DNA of 64,000 nt from an uncultured Rhizobium sp. GTDB lineage: Bacteria > Pseudomonadota > Alphaproteobacteria > Rhizobiales > Rhizobiaceae. The notes below the pieces were generated by a model, which worked only from the letters and a program-made list of their open reading frames with translations, made no database searches and was not told where the DNA came from. Location: contig CAMFHE010000014.1 of assembly GCA_945952045.1 (NCBI GenBank), positions 1 through 64,000 of the forward strand, read 5' to 3'. Made by a program: the position numbers and the translations under genes. Shown one piece after another: positions 8,733 to 15,323 of the stretch; the first letter of the stretch is position 1, and every line of letters begins with the position of its first letter.

Positions 8733-8903
8733 TCAGAGGACGGCGGTGCAGTAGGGGCTCTCGGTGTGATAGCAGGGAGCTGCGGTGCCGGTGCGCATCT
8801 TCAGCGGCGATTGCGCCGAGTGATTGACGGCCGCCGAAAAGCCCATGGCGAAGACGAAGGCGCTGAGCATGATGATGGTGAGGCGGCGTGCAACGACTTC
8901 CAT
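8733..8903 (-). CDS. 56-residue secreted or membrane-anchored two-cysteine peptide
   Basis: The ATG at 8903 has a strong AAGGGGAA ribosome site. The peptide starts MEVVARR, continues with a hydrophobic helix (about residues 8-25, LTIIMLSAFVFAMGFSAAV) and ends in a polar tail with two cysteines five residues apart from the C terminus region (APCYHTESPYC). It could be a signal peptide with a short mature two-cysteine peptide in the periplasm, or a single-pass membrane protein. No family is recognised. It lies 64 bases downstream of the AMP nucleosidase start on the same strand and may share transcription with it. Confidence 0.6.
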   Translation of the reverse strand: MEVVARRLTIIMLSAFVFAMGFSAAVNHSAQSPLKMRTGTAAPCYHTESPYCTAVL

Positions 8904-9366
8904 GACTGTTCCCCTTGGTATTCTCGGTCCCATCCGATGATCTCAAAATGGAACACCGCATCTGAATGCCGCCTGAGATGGCCGTTCATGTGCCGTTCAG
9001 CCACGCTGTTGGCTGCGGCAAAAAAGATATTGGCCGGATTCGTGGTAAAGCAAGGGTTGAAATCCAGTTCTTGCATTTTCGTAAAATTCTAAGCGAAACC
9101 CTTCATTTGCAAGGGCCGGAATGTTTAATCGAATCCTGCATTTACCGCCTGTTTGCATTTTGTTTGTCGCCTCTTAAGCATGCATTTTAAACGCGTGTTG
9201 AAAGGCCTCTGGCATAGTCAGGTCATCAAACGAGCAGGGAAAACCTGCCGCCCGGATCGACCGGACAAGCCCCAAAAAATACGGGCGACGGCCGAAAAGG
9301 GAGCCCTTCAAGGGCGATCGAAACAGGGACTTGAAAGACCAACAGGCATCAACAGGGACAAATCCG
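8904..9366. other. 463-base intergenic region
   Basis: No convincing gene is seen. The stretch 9020-9180 is AT-richer than its surroundings and probably holds the promoter of the Sel1-like gene on the + strand and of the small peptide on the - strand. Confidence 0.4.
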
Positions 9367-9633
9367 ATGGCACGCTTTGAAATTCGCAATTCCGAAATGG
9401 CCACCATGGGTGGCGAAGCCCGCGCTGAAGTCTTCTGCGACATGGGGCTGATGTATGCGACCGGACGTGGTTGCGACATCGATCTGGTCGCGGCGCACAA
9501 GTGGCTGAACATCGCCGCGATCAAGGGCTCCGATCGCGCCGCAGAACTGCGCGGCGATCTCGCCGCCACCATGAGCAAGATGCAGCTCGCCGAAGCGCTG
9601 CGCGCCGCTCGCGAATGGATGACGCATCACTGA
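9367..9633 (+). CDS. Small Sel1-repeat-like protein
   Basis: 88 residues. The centre, AEVFCDMGLMYATGRGCDIDLVAAHKWLNIAA, fits one and a half Sel1/TPR-like repeats (AxxxLGxxYxxGxGVxxDxxxAxxWxxxAA). There is no signal peptide or membrane segment, so it is likely a cytoplasmic adaptor made of a few helices. The ATG at 9367 begins MARFEIRN; an upstream start at 9331 is possible but adds polar residues. It stands alone and ends in a strong terminator shared with the opposing aminotransferase. The partner is unknown. Confidence 0.75.
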   Translation: MARFEIRNSEMATMGGEARAEVFCDMGLMYATGRGCDIDLVAAHKWLNIAAIKGSDRAAELRGDLAATMSKMQLAEALRAAREWMTHH

Positions 9634-9651
9634 CATGACATTTTTCAGAAA

Positions 9652-9699
9652 CGAAAACCGCGACCGGCAGGAACAAGGCCGGCGCGGTTTTCGTTTTTT
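9652..9699. terminator. Rho-independent terminator
   Basis: A long inverted repeat CGAAAACCGCG...CCGGC / GCCGG..CGCGGTTTTCG (9652-9693, one bulge) followed by six T. It serves the Sel1-like gene; its end overlaps the stop codon of the converging aminotransferase. Confidence 0.8.
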
Positions 9700-10810
9700 A
9701 CCTTATGGCTTTGAGAACCTGCGGCAGCGTTTCCGCCAGCAGATCGAGATCGGGCTGCGGCCCGACGCTGACGCGGATGCAGCGATTGAGGGGCGCGACG
9801 CCCGGCATACGGATGAAGACGCCATGCTCCATCAACCCGTCGACGATGGCGCGGGCAAAGGTGCCGTCGCGTCCGCAATCGACGGCGACGAAATTGGTGG
9901 CCGAGGGCAGGGCGACGAGGCCGTTCTCACGGGCGATGACGCCGATGCGTTCGCGCGCCGCCGCGATCTTGTCGACGACCTCCTGCAGATAGTCCTGATC
10001 GGCTAATGCCGCCTGGGCCGCCGCCATGGCGATGCGGTTCATGCCAAAATGATGGCGGATCTTGTCGAAGGCCTGGATGGTGCCGGGCGTACCGATTGCA
10101 TAGCCGACGCGCGCGCCTGCCAGCCCGTATGCTTTCGAGAAGGTGCGGGTGCGAATGACGTTCGGCCGGTCGAGCAGCGCGGCCAGCGATGGAAGGGCGC
10201 TGCCCGGTCCCGTCTCGCAATAGGCTTCATCGAGGATGACGAGGCAGGTTTCCGGGACGGCGCGGGCGAAGTCCAGCACCTCGTCCGCCTCCCGCCAGCT
10301 TCCCATCGGATTGTCGGGATTGGCGAAATAGACGAGCGTCGCATCTTCACGCTTTACCGCGTCGAGCAGGCCGGTCAGGTCTTCCTTGTCGCCGGCATAG
10401 GCCACGGTGACAAGGCGGCAGCCGAAACCGTTGGCGTGGTAGTTGAAGGTCGGATAGGCGCCGAGTGAGGTCACGACCGTGGTGCCGGGTTCGACGACGA
10501 GCCGCACAATCAACCCCAGCAGGCTGTCGATGCCTTCGGCGATGGCGATGTTTTCGGGTCGAATGCCATGATGGGCGGCCAGCGCCTGCTTCAGGTCGAA
10601 ATTTTCCGGATCGTTATATTTCCATGTCTCGACCGCCGCCACTTTGATTGCCTCGATGACGGAGGGGGCCGGGCCGAACCCGTTCTCATTGGCGCCGATA
10701 CGCGCGCGGACCTTCAGCCCGCGCTGACGCTCGATGGCCTCGGGGCCGACGAAGGGAACGGTGGCGGGAAGAGCGCCGATCAGCGGCGTGAAACGCGAAA
10801 ATGCGGACAT
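9698..10810 (-). CDS. HisC-like class I/II PLP aminotransferase
   Basis: 370 residues with the fold-type I aminotransferase pattern: IGANENGFGPAPSV near residue 40 (the NENP-like substrate motif of histidinol-phosphate aminotransferases), IAEGIDSLLGLI, YFANPDNPMGSW (the NPNNPTG equivalent), VILDEAYCE with the cofactor aspartate, and TRTFSKAYGLAGARVGYAIG with the PLP lysine. Rhizobia carry several HisC-like paralogues; this one is not in a his operon, so a broad aromatic or histidinol-phosphate transaminase role is equally possible. The ATG at 10810 gives MSAFSRFTPLIGALP, the standard start; an extra 23 upstream residues are rejected. Confidence 0.85.
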   Translation of the reverse strand: MSAFSRFTPLIGALPATVPFVGPEAIERQRGLKVRARIGANENGFGPAPSVIEAIKVAAVETWKYNDPENFDLKQALAAHHGIRPENIAIAEGIDSLLGLIVRLVVEPGTTVVTSLGAYPTFNYHANGFGCRLVTVAYAGDKEDLTGLLDAVKREDATLVYFANPDNPMGSWREADEVLDFARAVPETCLVILDEAYCETGPGSALPSLAALLDRPNVIRTRTFSKAYGLAGARVGYAIGTPGTIQAFDKIRHHFGMNRIAMAAAQAALADQDYLQEVVDKIAAARERIGVIARENGLVALPSATNFVAVDCGRDGTFARAIVDGLMEHGVFIRMPGVAPLNRCIRVSVGPQPDLDLLAETLPQVLKAIR

Positions 10811-10931
10811 GCGGGCAAGAATTCCGGCTGAATCGAGGGGTGGCGAATGGTTCGCCACCATAAAGCATGTTGCGCGCAAATGCGCAGTGGTTTTGTGGGC
10901 CCGGCGCGCTTGTTTTCAGCCTTCGCCGAAT

Positions 10932-11288
10932 TCAATGCGTCGTTTCATGTCCGCGCCGCAGCACATGCAGGAGAAATTCTTCCGCCAGCAGCATGTTGAA
11001 GCCGATCGTGACGATTTCTTCCTCGCGTGTGACGACCGTGCAGCCGATCTCGTCGCGAATGCCGAGGATTTCCAGGAAGAAATTGTTCGGGAAGCTGAGA
11101 TGGGGGCTGACCTCCAGCACCGCGCCGTAAAGCGAGATGCTTTTGACGATGCAGCGGATCTGCGTCTTGGCGCTGAGGTGATGGCCGACCATGATGATGC
11201 GGCCCGGAATGTGGGTTTCGTAATTCTGGAACGCCCGGCTGGGGCGGTCGAAACCCTGTCTGGTCTGGCTGCGTGGGGTCAGGGGCAT
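10932..11288 (-). CDS. PilZ-domain-like protein
   Basis: 118 residues. The start at 11288 has a GGAGGG ribosome site. The body reads as a small beta-barrel of PilZ type: GRIIMVGHH, CIVKSISLYGAVLEVSPHLSF and FFLEILGIRDEIGCTVV match the (D/N)xSxxG-like region and the following strands seen in rhizobial PilZ proteins. The canonical RxxxR c-di-GMP motif is weak or absent, so binding of cyclic di-GMP is not assured. Rhizobia encode many such stand-alone PilZ proteins acting in motility or polysaccharide control. It is transcribed away from the sRNA candidate to its right. Confidence 0.7.
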   Translation of the reverse strand: MPLTPRSQTRQGFDRPSRAFQNYETHIPGRIIMVGHHLSAKTQIRCIVKSISLYGAVLEVSPHLSFPNNFFLEILGIRDEIGCTVVTREEEIVTIGFNMLLAEEFLLHVLRRGHETTH

Positions 11289-11544
11289 GGTACCCTCCGT
11301 TTCTCCTCCTTGGGATCTCGAAGTTAACAGAGGAAAGCTGCCGTCCCATTGATGGAATGGATAAAATGCGGTGCAGTATGCGAGCTGCATGCTATGAGTG
11401 TGGTTTCGGGGGCAAAAGCAGCAAGCGCCGTGGCCAGCCGGCGCGCTGACGAGGATGGGCCACGTCGGCATTGGCGAGTGCCTCGCTCCCGATACGGAGG
11501 TGAGAATGATGTGGTTCATCCCCATCAGGATCGCGCTGACGATA

Positions 11545-11634
11545 AGAAAAACCCGGACGAGCTGGTCAGTGACCGTCCGGGTTGATCTAATCGCTAGGTA
11601 AAAGAGTTGGCAGAGTTCGCGCTCTGCCAACCAC
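11545..11634 (-). ncRNA. Candidate trans-acting small RNA of about 90 nt
   Basis: Reading on the - strand, a predicted transcript from about 11634 starts with a perfect 10-bp hairpin (11622-11631 with 11606-11615), then a single-stranded linker of about 22 bases with a UCUUUU-ACCU run, then a 9-bp GC-rich terminator stem (11575-11583 with 11550-11558) with a smaller inner stem in its loop, ending in a U-rich tail. A fitting promoter lies at 11641-11668. No protein frame on this strand explains a terminator here. The layout matches Hfq-type alphaproteobacterial sRNAs, but no family can be named by eye. Confidence 0.6.
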
Positions 11635-11640
11635 TCCGTA

Positions 11641-11668
11641 AAAATAACGCAAATCTCCGGTTTTGCAA
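11641..11668 (-). promoter_or_regulatory. Sigma-70-type promoter for the candidate sRNA
   Basis: On the - strand, TTGCAA (11663-11668) is followed after 16 bases by TATTTT (11641-11646). Transcription would start near 11634, just before the first sRNA hairpin. Confidence 0.45.
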
Positions 11669-11727
11669 TATAGAGGCTAGGCAGAGCATTTCCCGGAAAT
11701 GCGAAACAGAGATGTCGGAGGAATGAC

Positions 11728-12945
11728 GTGACGGGCAGGTTGATTATCGTGGGTGCTGGGCAGGCCGGTTTCGCGCTGGCTGCCAAGCTGCGGAATTTGA
11801 AGGATATGCGGCCGATCACCCTGATTGGCGCCGAAGAGACATTGCCCTATCAGCGCCCACCGCTTTCGAAGAAATATCTGATGGGCGAGATGAGCTTCGA
11901 GCGCCTGCTGTTCCGCCCCGAGCAATGGTTCAAGGACAACGATGTCGATGTCCATCTCTCCTCCTGGGTCGAAAAAATCGACCGCACGACCCGCGAAGTC
12001 GTGATGCAGGATGGCGCGCGTATCGCTTACGAAACGCTGGCGCTGGCGACCGGCTCGACGCCGCGCAGCCTGCCGGCAAGCGTCGGCGGCGATCTCGAAG
12101 GCGTCTATACCATGCGCGACAAGCGCGATGCCGACTTGTTGGCGGGGGAAATGCGCGCCGGTCGGCGTTTGCTGGTCATCGGCGGCGGCTATATCGGCCT
12201 AGAAGCGGCAGCCGTCGCCCGTCATCTCGGCCTCGAAGTCACCGTCATCGAAATGGCCGAACGTATCCTTCAGCGCGTCGCCGCCAAGGAAACGGCCGAT
12301 ATCATGCGTGTCATCCATTGCGATCGTGATGTGGTGATCCGCGAAGGCGTTGGCCTGACGAAGCTGATCGGCAAGGATGGCCATGTCACCGCCGCCGAAT
12401 TGTCGGACGGTTCCGTCATCGAGGTCGATTTCGTCATCGCCGGCATTGGCGTGACCCCGAACGACCAGCTCGCCAAGGAAGCCGGCCTCGACGTCGCCAA
12501 CGGCATCGTCGTCGACGCATTCGCCCGCACCTCCGATCCGCAAATCTTCGCCATGGGCGATTGCACCATGCTGCCCTGGCGCGGCCTGCGCATTCGCCTG
12601 GAATCGGTGCAGAATGCGGTCGATCAGGCCGAAGCCGCCGCGGCTGTCATGACGGGCGGCGAGACGCCCTATGACGCCAAGCCGTGGTTCTGGTCGGACC
12701 AGTATGACGTCAAGCTGCAGATCGCCGGCTTCAACCTCGGCTATGACGCGACGCTACTGCGCCCCGGCAGCCGCGAAGGCAGCGCCTCCGTCTGGTATTT
12801 CAAGCAGGATAAGCTGATTGCCGTCGATGCGATCAACGACGCCAAGGCCTATGTCGCCGGCAAGAAGATGATCGAAAATGGCATCACGCCGGACAAGGCG
12901 TTGCTTGCCGATCCCGCCACCGATCTCAAGCAATTCATCGTTTAA
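11728..12945 (+). CDS. FAD-dependent NAD(P)H:ferredoxin reductase-like oxidoreductase
   Basis: 405 residues. Two Rossmann folds are visible: an FAD site (IIVGAGQAGFALAAKLR at the N terminus) and an NAD site (LLVIGGGYIGLEAAAVARHLG, about residues 147-167), plus ALATGSTPR and the second FAD motif IFAMGDCT. The sequence YQRPPLSKKYLMGEM is typical of the ferredoxin/rubredoxin/putidaredoxin reductase group. It probably passes electrons from NAD(P)H to a small iron-sulfur protein. The GTG start at 11728 follows GGAGGA by five bases; the ATG five bases earlier is out of frame. The HpcH/HpaI aldolase gene begins 12 bases after its stop, so the two form an operon. Confidence 0.88.
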   Translation: MTGRLIIVGAGQAGFALAAKLRNLKDMRPITLIGAEETLPYQRPPLSKKYLMGEMSFERLLFRPEQWFKDNDVDVHLSSWVEKIDRTTREVVMQDGARIAYETLALATGSTPRSLPASVGGDLEGVYTMRDKRDADLLAGEMRAGRRLLVIGGGYIGLEAAAVARHLGLEVTVIEMAERILQRVAAKETADIMRVIHCDRDVVIREGVGLTKLIGKDGHVTAAELSDGSVIEVDFVIAGIGVTPNDQLAKEAGLDVANGIVVDAFARTSDPQIFAMGDCTMLPWRGLRIRLESVQNAVDQAEAAAAVMTGGETPYDAKPWFWSDQYDVKLQIAGFNLGYDATLLRPGSREGSASVWYFKQDKLIAVDAINDAKAYVAGKKMIENGITPDKALLADPATDLKQFIV

Positions 12946-12957
12946 GGATAGTTGATC

Positions 12958-13758
12958 ATGCCCGCGCCGACGAACCGCCTCAAGGCGGCGCTCAAGGAAA
13001 ATCGCCCGCTTTACGGGCTCTGGCTTGCCATGGCCGATACCTATGCTGCCGAAATCGCCGGCGGCGCCGGCTTCGACTGGCTGTTGGTCGATGGCGAGCA
13101 CGGGCCGAACGACGTCCGCAGCATCATGCGACAATTGCAGGTGCTGGAAGCTTCGGCGTCCGAAGTGGTTGTGCGCCCGCCGGTCGGCGAGACCTGGCTG
13201 ATCAAGCAGCTTCTCGATGTCGGCGCCCGTTCTCTGCTGGTGCCGATGGTCAACAGCGCCGAGCAGGCACGCGATCTCGTGCGCGCCTGCCACTATCCGC
13301 CGAAGGGCGTGCGTGGCGTCGGCGCGGCGATTGCCCGCGCCTCCGGCTTCAATGCGGTGCCGGATTATGTGCAGACGGCAGACGCCGAGATCTGCCTGAT
13401 CGTTCAAGCTGAAAGCCGCGCCGCCATCGACGATCTCGAACGCATCGCCGAGGTTGATGGCGTCGATGGGGTCTTCATCGGCCCTGCCGATCTCGCCGCC
13501 GATATGGGCCTGCCGGGGCAAGCGGATGCGCCGGAGGTGCGCGCCGTGGTCGAAAACGCCATTCGCACCATCCGCGCCGCCGGCAAGGCGGCCGGCATTC
13601 TGACGCTCGACGACGCAATCACCCGGCGTTATGTCGAGATCGGCGCCACCTTCGTCGGCGTCGGCACGGATGTCACGTTCCTGTCGTCAGGCCTTCGTCG
13701 GCTTGCCTCGTCTTTTACGGGGCGCGGTACGGATATCGGCTCGGGTTCCAGTTATTGA
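12958..13758 (+). CDS. HpcH/HpaI-family class II aldolase
   Basis: 266 residues, the usual size of metal-dependent pyruvate aldolases. Landmarks: FDWLLVDGEHGPNDV (catalytic histidine and aspartate region), a conserved arginine in VVVRPP, MVNSAEQARDLV, GVRGVGAAIARASGF, CLIVQAESRAAIDDLERI with the metal glutamate, and VFIGPADLAADMG with the metal aspartate. These enzymes split or form 4-hydroxy-2-oxo acids, giving pyruvate plus an aldehyde. The ATG at 12958 fits the family start MPAPTNRLK; a TTG six bases upstream is less likely. It is coupled to the flavin reductase gene, but a shared pathway cannot be named. Confidence 0.9.
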   Translation: MPAPTNRLKAALKENRPLYGLWLAMADTYAAEIAGGAGFDWLLVDGEHGPNDVRSIMRQLQVLEASASEVVVRPPVGETWLIKQLLDVGARSLLVPMVNSAEQARDLVRACHYPPKGVRGVGAAIARASGFNAVPDYVQTADAEICLIVQAESRAAIDDLERIAEVDGVDGVFIGPADLAADMGLPGQADAPEVRAVVENAIRTIRAAGKAAGILTLDDAITRRYVEIGATFVGVGTDVTFLSSGLRRLASSFTGRGTDIGSGSSY

Positions 13759-13822
13759 GCGATTGACGGGAACATGCCGGCCGCATCGGCGTTAGGCCAT
13801 CAGAGCCTGCGAGGTGCGTGCC

Positions 13823-14089
13823 ATGGTATTCCGTTATCCGAGTTTTTCCGACGATGGATTCGCCCCCGAACGATCGGGTCGCGAATCCATGGAAGCTGCT
13901 GTTACGCAGGCGCTGGCGTCGGCCTATGATGTCGACGCTTCGCAGATCGACGTCACCACGCTCGGTTCCTATGTGATCCTGAGCGGCATCGTCCGCTCGC
14001 CATTCGAGCGCTTGCGGGCGGAAGAAATCGCAGGCGATATTGCCGGCGAGGATTATGTCCGCAGCCGCCTGCTGCATCGTTCGTCCTGA
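13823..14089 (+). CDS. Small BON-domain-like protein
   Basis: 88 residues. The segment AAVTQALASAYDVDASQIDVTTLGSYVILSGIV follows the BON pattern (helix, strand, VxLxGxV turn), and IAGDIAGEDYVRSRLL resembles the second half of the domain. No signal peptide is visible, which is unusual because many BON proteins are periplasmic. The ATG at 13823 follows GAGGTG by seven bases. It is a single gene closed by a good terminator; the function is unknown beyond the domain. Confidence 0.7.
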   Translation: MVFRYPSFSDDGFAPERSGRESMEAAVTQALASAYDVDASQIDVTTLGSYVILSGIVRSPFERLRAEEIAGDIAGEDYVRSRLLHRSS

Positions 14090-14099
14090 AACGAAAAAA

Positions 14100-14126
14100 C
14101 GCCGGTGCTGTCCCACCGGCGTTTTT
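14100..14126 (+). terminator. Rho-independent terminator
   Basis: An 8-bp stem CGCCGGTG / CACCGGCG (14100-14107 with 14114-14121) with a 6-base loop and five T, flanked upstream by six A so it may work in both directions. It serves the BON gene and perhaps the facing 38-residue gene. Confidence 0.85.
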
Positions 14127-14149
14127 ATGAATTTGCGAGATCCGTTCCC

Positions 14150-14266
14150 TCAGACCAATCCAATCCAGAGCGGAACGGCCATCATCGTCATCGCGGCAAA
14201 GCAAATCAACCCAAGCTTGAGGTGGTTTGCACGGCGGGTGCGCGCTCCCGTCCAGTCGTATTCCAT
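14150..14266 (-). CDS. 38-residue single-pass membrane microprotein
   Basis: A short frame with an AGGAGG ribosome site upstream of the ATG at 14266. The peptide begins MEYDWTGARTRRANHLK, then a hydrophobic helix GLICFAAMTMMAVPLWIG (about residues 19-36), then stops. The basic stretch before the helix predicts the N terminus in the cytoplasm. Peptides of this shape are common next to terminators in rhizobia, but this family cannot be named. Its end points into the terminator of the BON gene. Confidence 0.6.
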   Translation of the reverse strand: MEYDWTGARTRRANHLKLGLICFAAMTMMAVPLWIGLV

Positions 14267-14527
14267 GAAAAGCGCCTCCTACCCTCCATACATGAAGGTC
14301 GTTTTCCTTAGACGGCGATATAAAAACAAGAATCTGCGGGAGAGTCGAGAGCCGCCCCCGGATTCTTTAGGGGGCAATTAACAATCTTTAATATTTGGTT
14401 AACGCTATCCCGGACTCGGTATGGTTGCTATCGCTGGGTTAGGGCAGAATTACATTTCTGCAAGGCTTGAAAAAATGTCCGAACCAGAGTCTTTATGGCT
14501 CGTATCTTATTGATTCGGGGACATTTT

Positions 14528-14716
14528 ATGCGCAAGGCGGATGTTGAATCCATTCTCGGCGGCGTGTCGGATTTGGCCGATAATGCAAACGAAGCCGGAT
14601 CGCAGGCCTTGCTCGCTCTGTTCCTCGCGCTGCGCTCCGGCGACGAGCGCGCCAGCGCCGCCTTGGCGCGCATCGCCCGTCACTACGACATGGCAGCCAT
14701 GGCGGCGGCCGGCTGA
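14528..14716 (+). CDS. 62-residue helical protein of unknown function
   Basis: The ATG at 14528 starts MRKADVESILGGVSDLADNA; an upstream in-frame start at 14495 is possible. The sequence is predicted to be all helical, with LLALFLALRSGDERASAALARIARHY as its core and no membrane or signal segment. A similar layout (ALRYGDARDIESTISMARLLR) occurs in the 65-residue protein at 18485-18682, hinting at a small family, though the match is short. It sits in front of the convergent DUF922 gene. No function is proposed. Confidence 0.5.
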   Translation: MRKADVESILGGVSDLADNANEAGSQALLALFLALRSGDERASAALARIARHYDMAAMAAAG

Positions 14717-14729
14717 GAGCCAAAATACG

Positions 14730-15323
14730 TTAGCGGCTGTTGACCAGCCGCAGCACCAGTTGCTGGATATTGCCGCCATCGCTCAGTTCCACGCGGTCGA
14801 AATCGCGGCTGCGTTGCCGCTGGGCCTGCGACAGCGCGCCAAGCCGCTTGGTCATTTCGTCCTTGATCTTCGTGCAGTTGGGATCGCCGGGAACCGTGAG
14901 GCCGATCGTCTCGGCCTCGATGGCATGGACGAGGTCGCGGATATAGTCGCCATGCACCTTTTCATGGGCGCGGACGCCCTCGTAGAAACTTTGCCAATGC
15001 GGCTGAAGCGCGGCTGGCAGCTTGGTTTTCGGCTTGGGAAGCACATAGGTGATGATCAGCTTCGGCACGGCTGAAACGAGTACGCAATTGCCGTTCCGCG
15101 GTTCGTATTTGCGCCGCCATGTCAGCTTGAAGCTGGTATGGGCGATGGTGCGCATGCCCAGACTGATCTCCGGACCGTTCTGGCCGATCGACTCGTAAAG
15201 CTCAGCGCCCGTCTGGCCGGACACCGGATAGGATTTGATCTGCTCGACCGCCTGCCAGTCGGCCCGCGCCGGCAGCGCCGCAAAGGTCAGCGCCGCCGCC
15301 AGAAACCATGCTCCTGCCTTCAC
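14730..15323 (-). CDS. DUF922-type periplasmic Zn-dependent protease-like protein
   Basis: 197 residues. A clean signal peptide (AGAWFLAAALTFAALPARA, cleavage near residue 21) is followed by a mature protein with the zinc-protease motif HEKVH (about residues 119-123) inside FYEGVRAHEKVHGDYIRDLV, the DUF922 hallmark. These proteins are thought to be metallopeptidases of the envelope; the substrate is unknown. The GTG start at 15323 is chosen because it overlaps the nadE stop as GTGA and gives the signal peptide. Translation is likely coupled to nadE. Two cysteines (NCVLV, NCTKI) could form a disulfide. Confidence 0.82.
   Translation of the reverse strand: MKAGAWFLAAALTFAALPARADWQAVEQIKSYPVSGQTGAELYESIGQNGPEISLGMRTIAHTSFKLTWRRKYEPRNGNCVLVSAVPKLIITYVLPKPKTKLPAALQPHWQSFYEGVRAHEKVHGDYIRDLVHAIEAETIGLTVPGDPNCTKIKDEMTKRLGALSQAQRQRSRDFDRVELSDGGNIQQLVLRLVNSR

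Noticed and set aside
11349..11601. Short + strand frames over the sRNA region
   Set aside because: They overlap the terminator and hairpin of the sRNA candidate, lack family features and have poor ribosome sites; the RNA reading explains the structure better.
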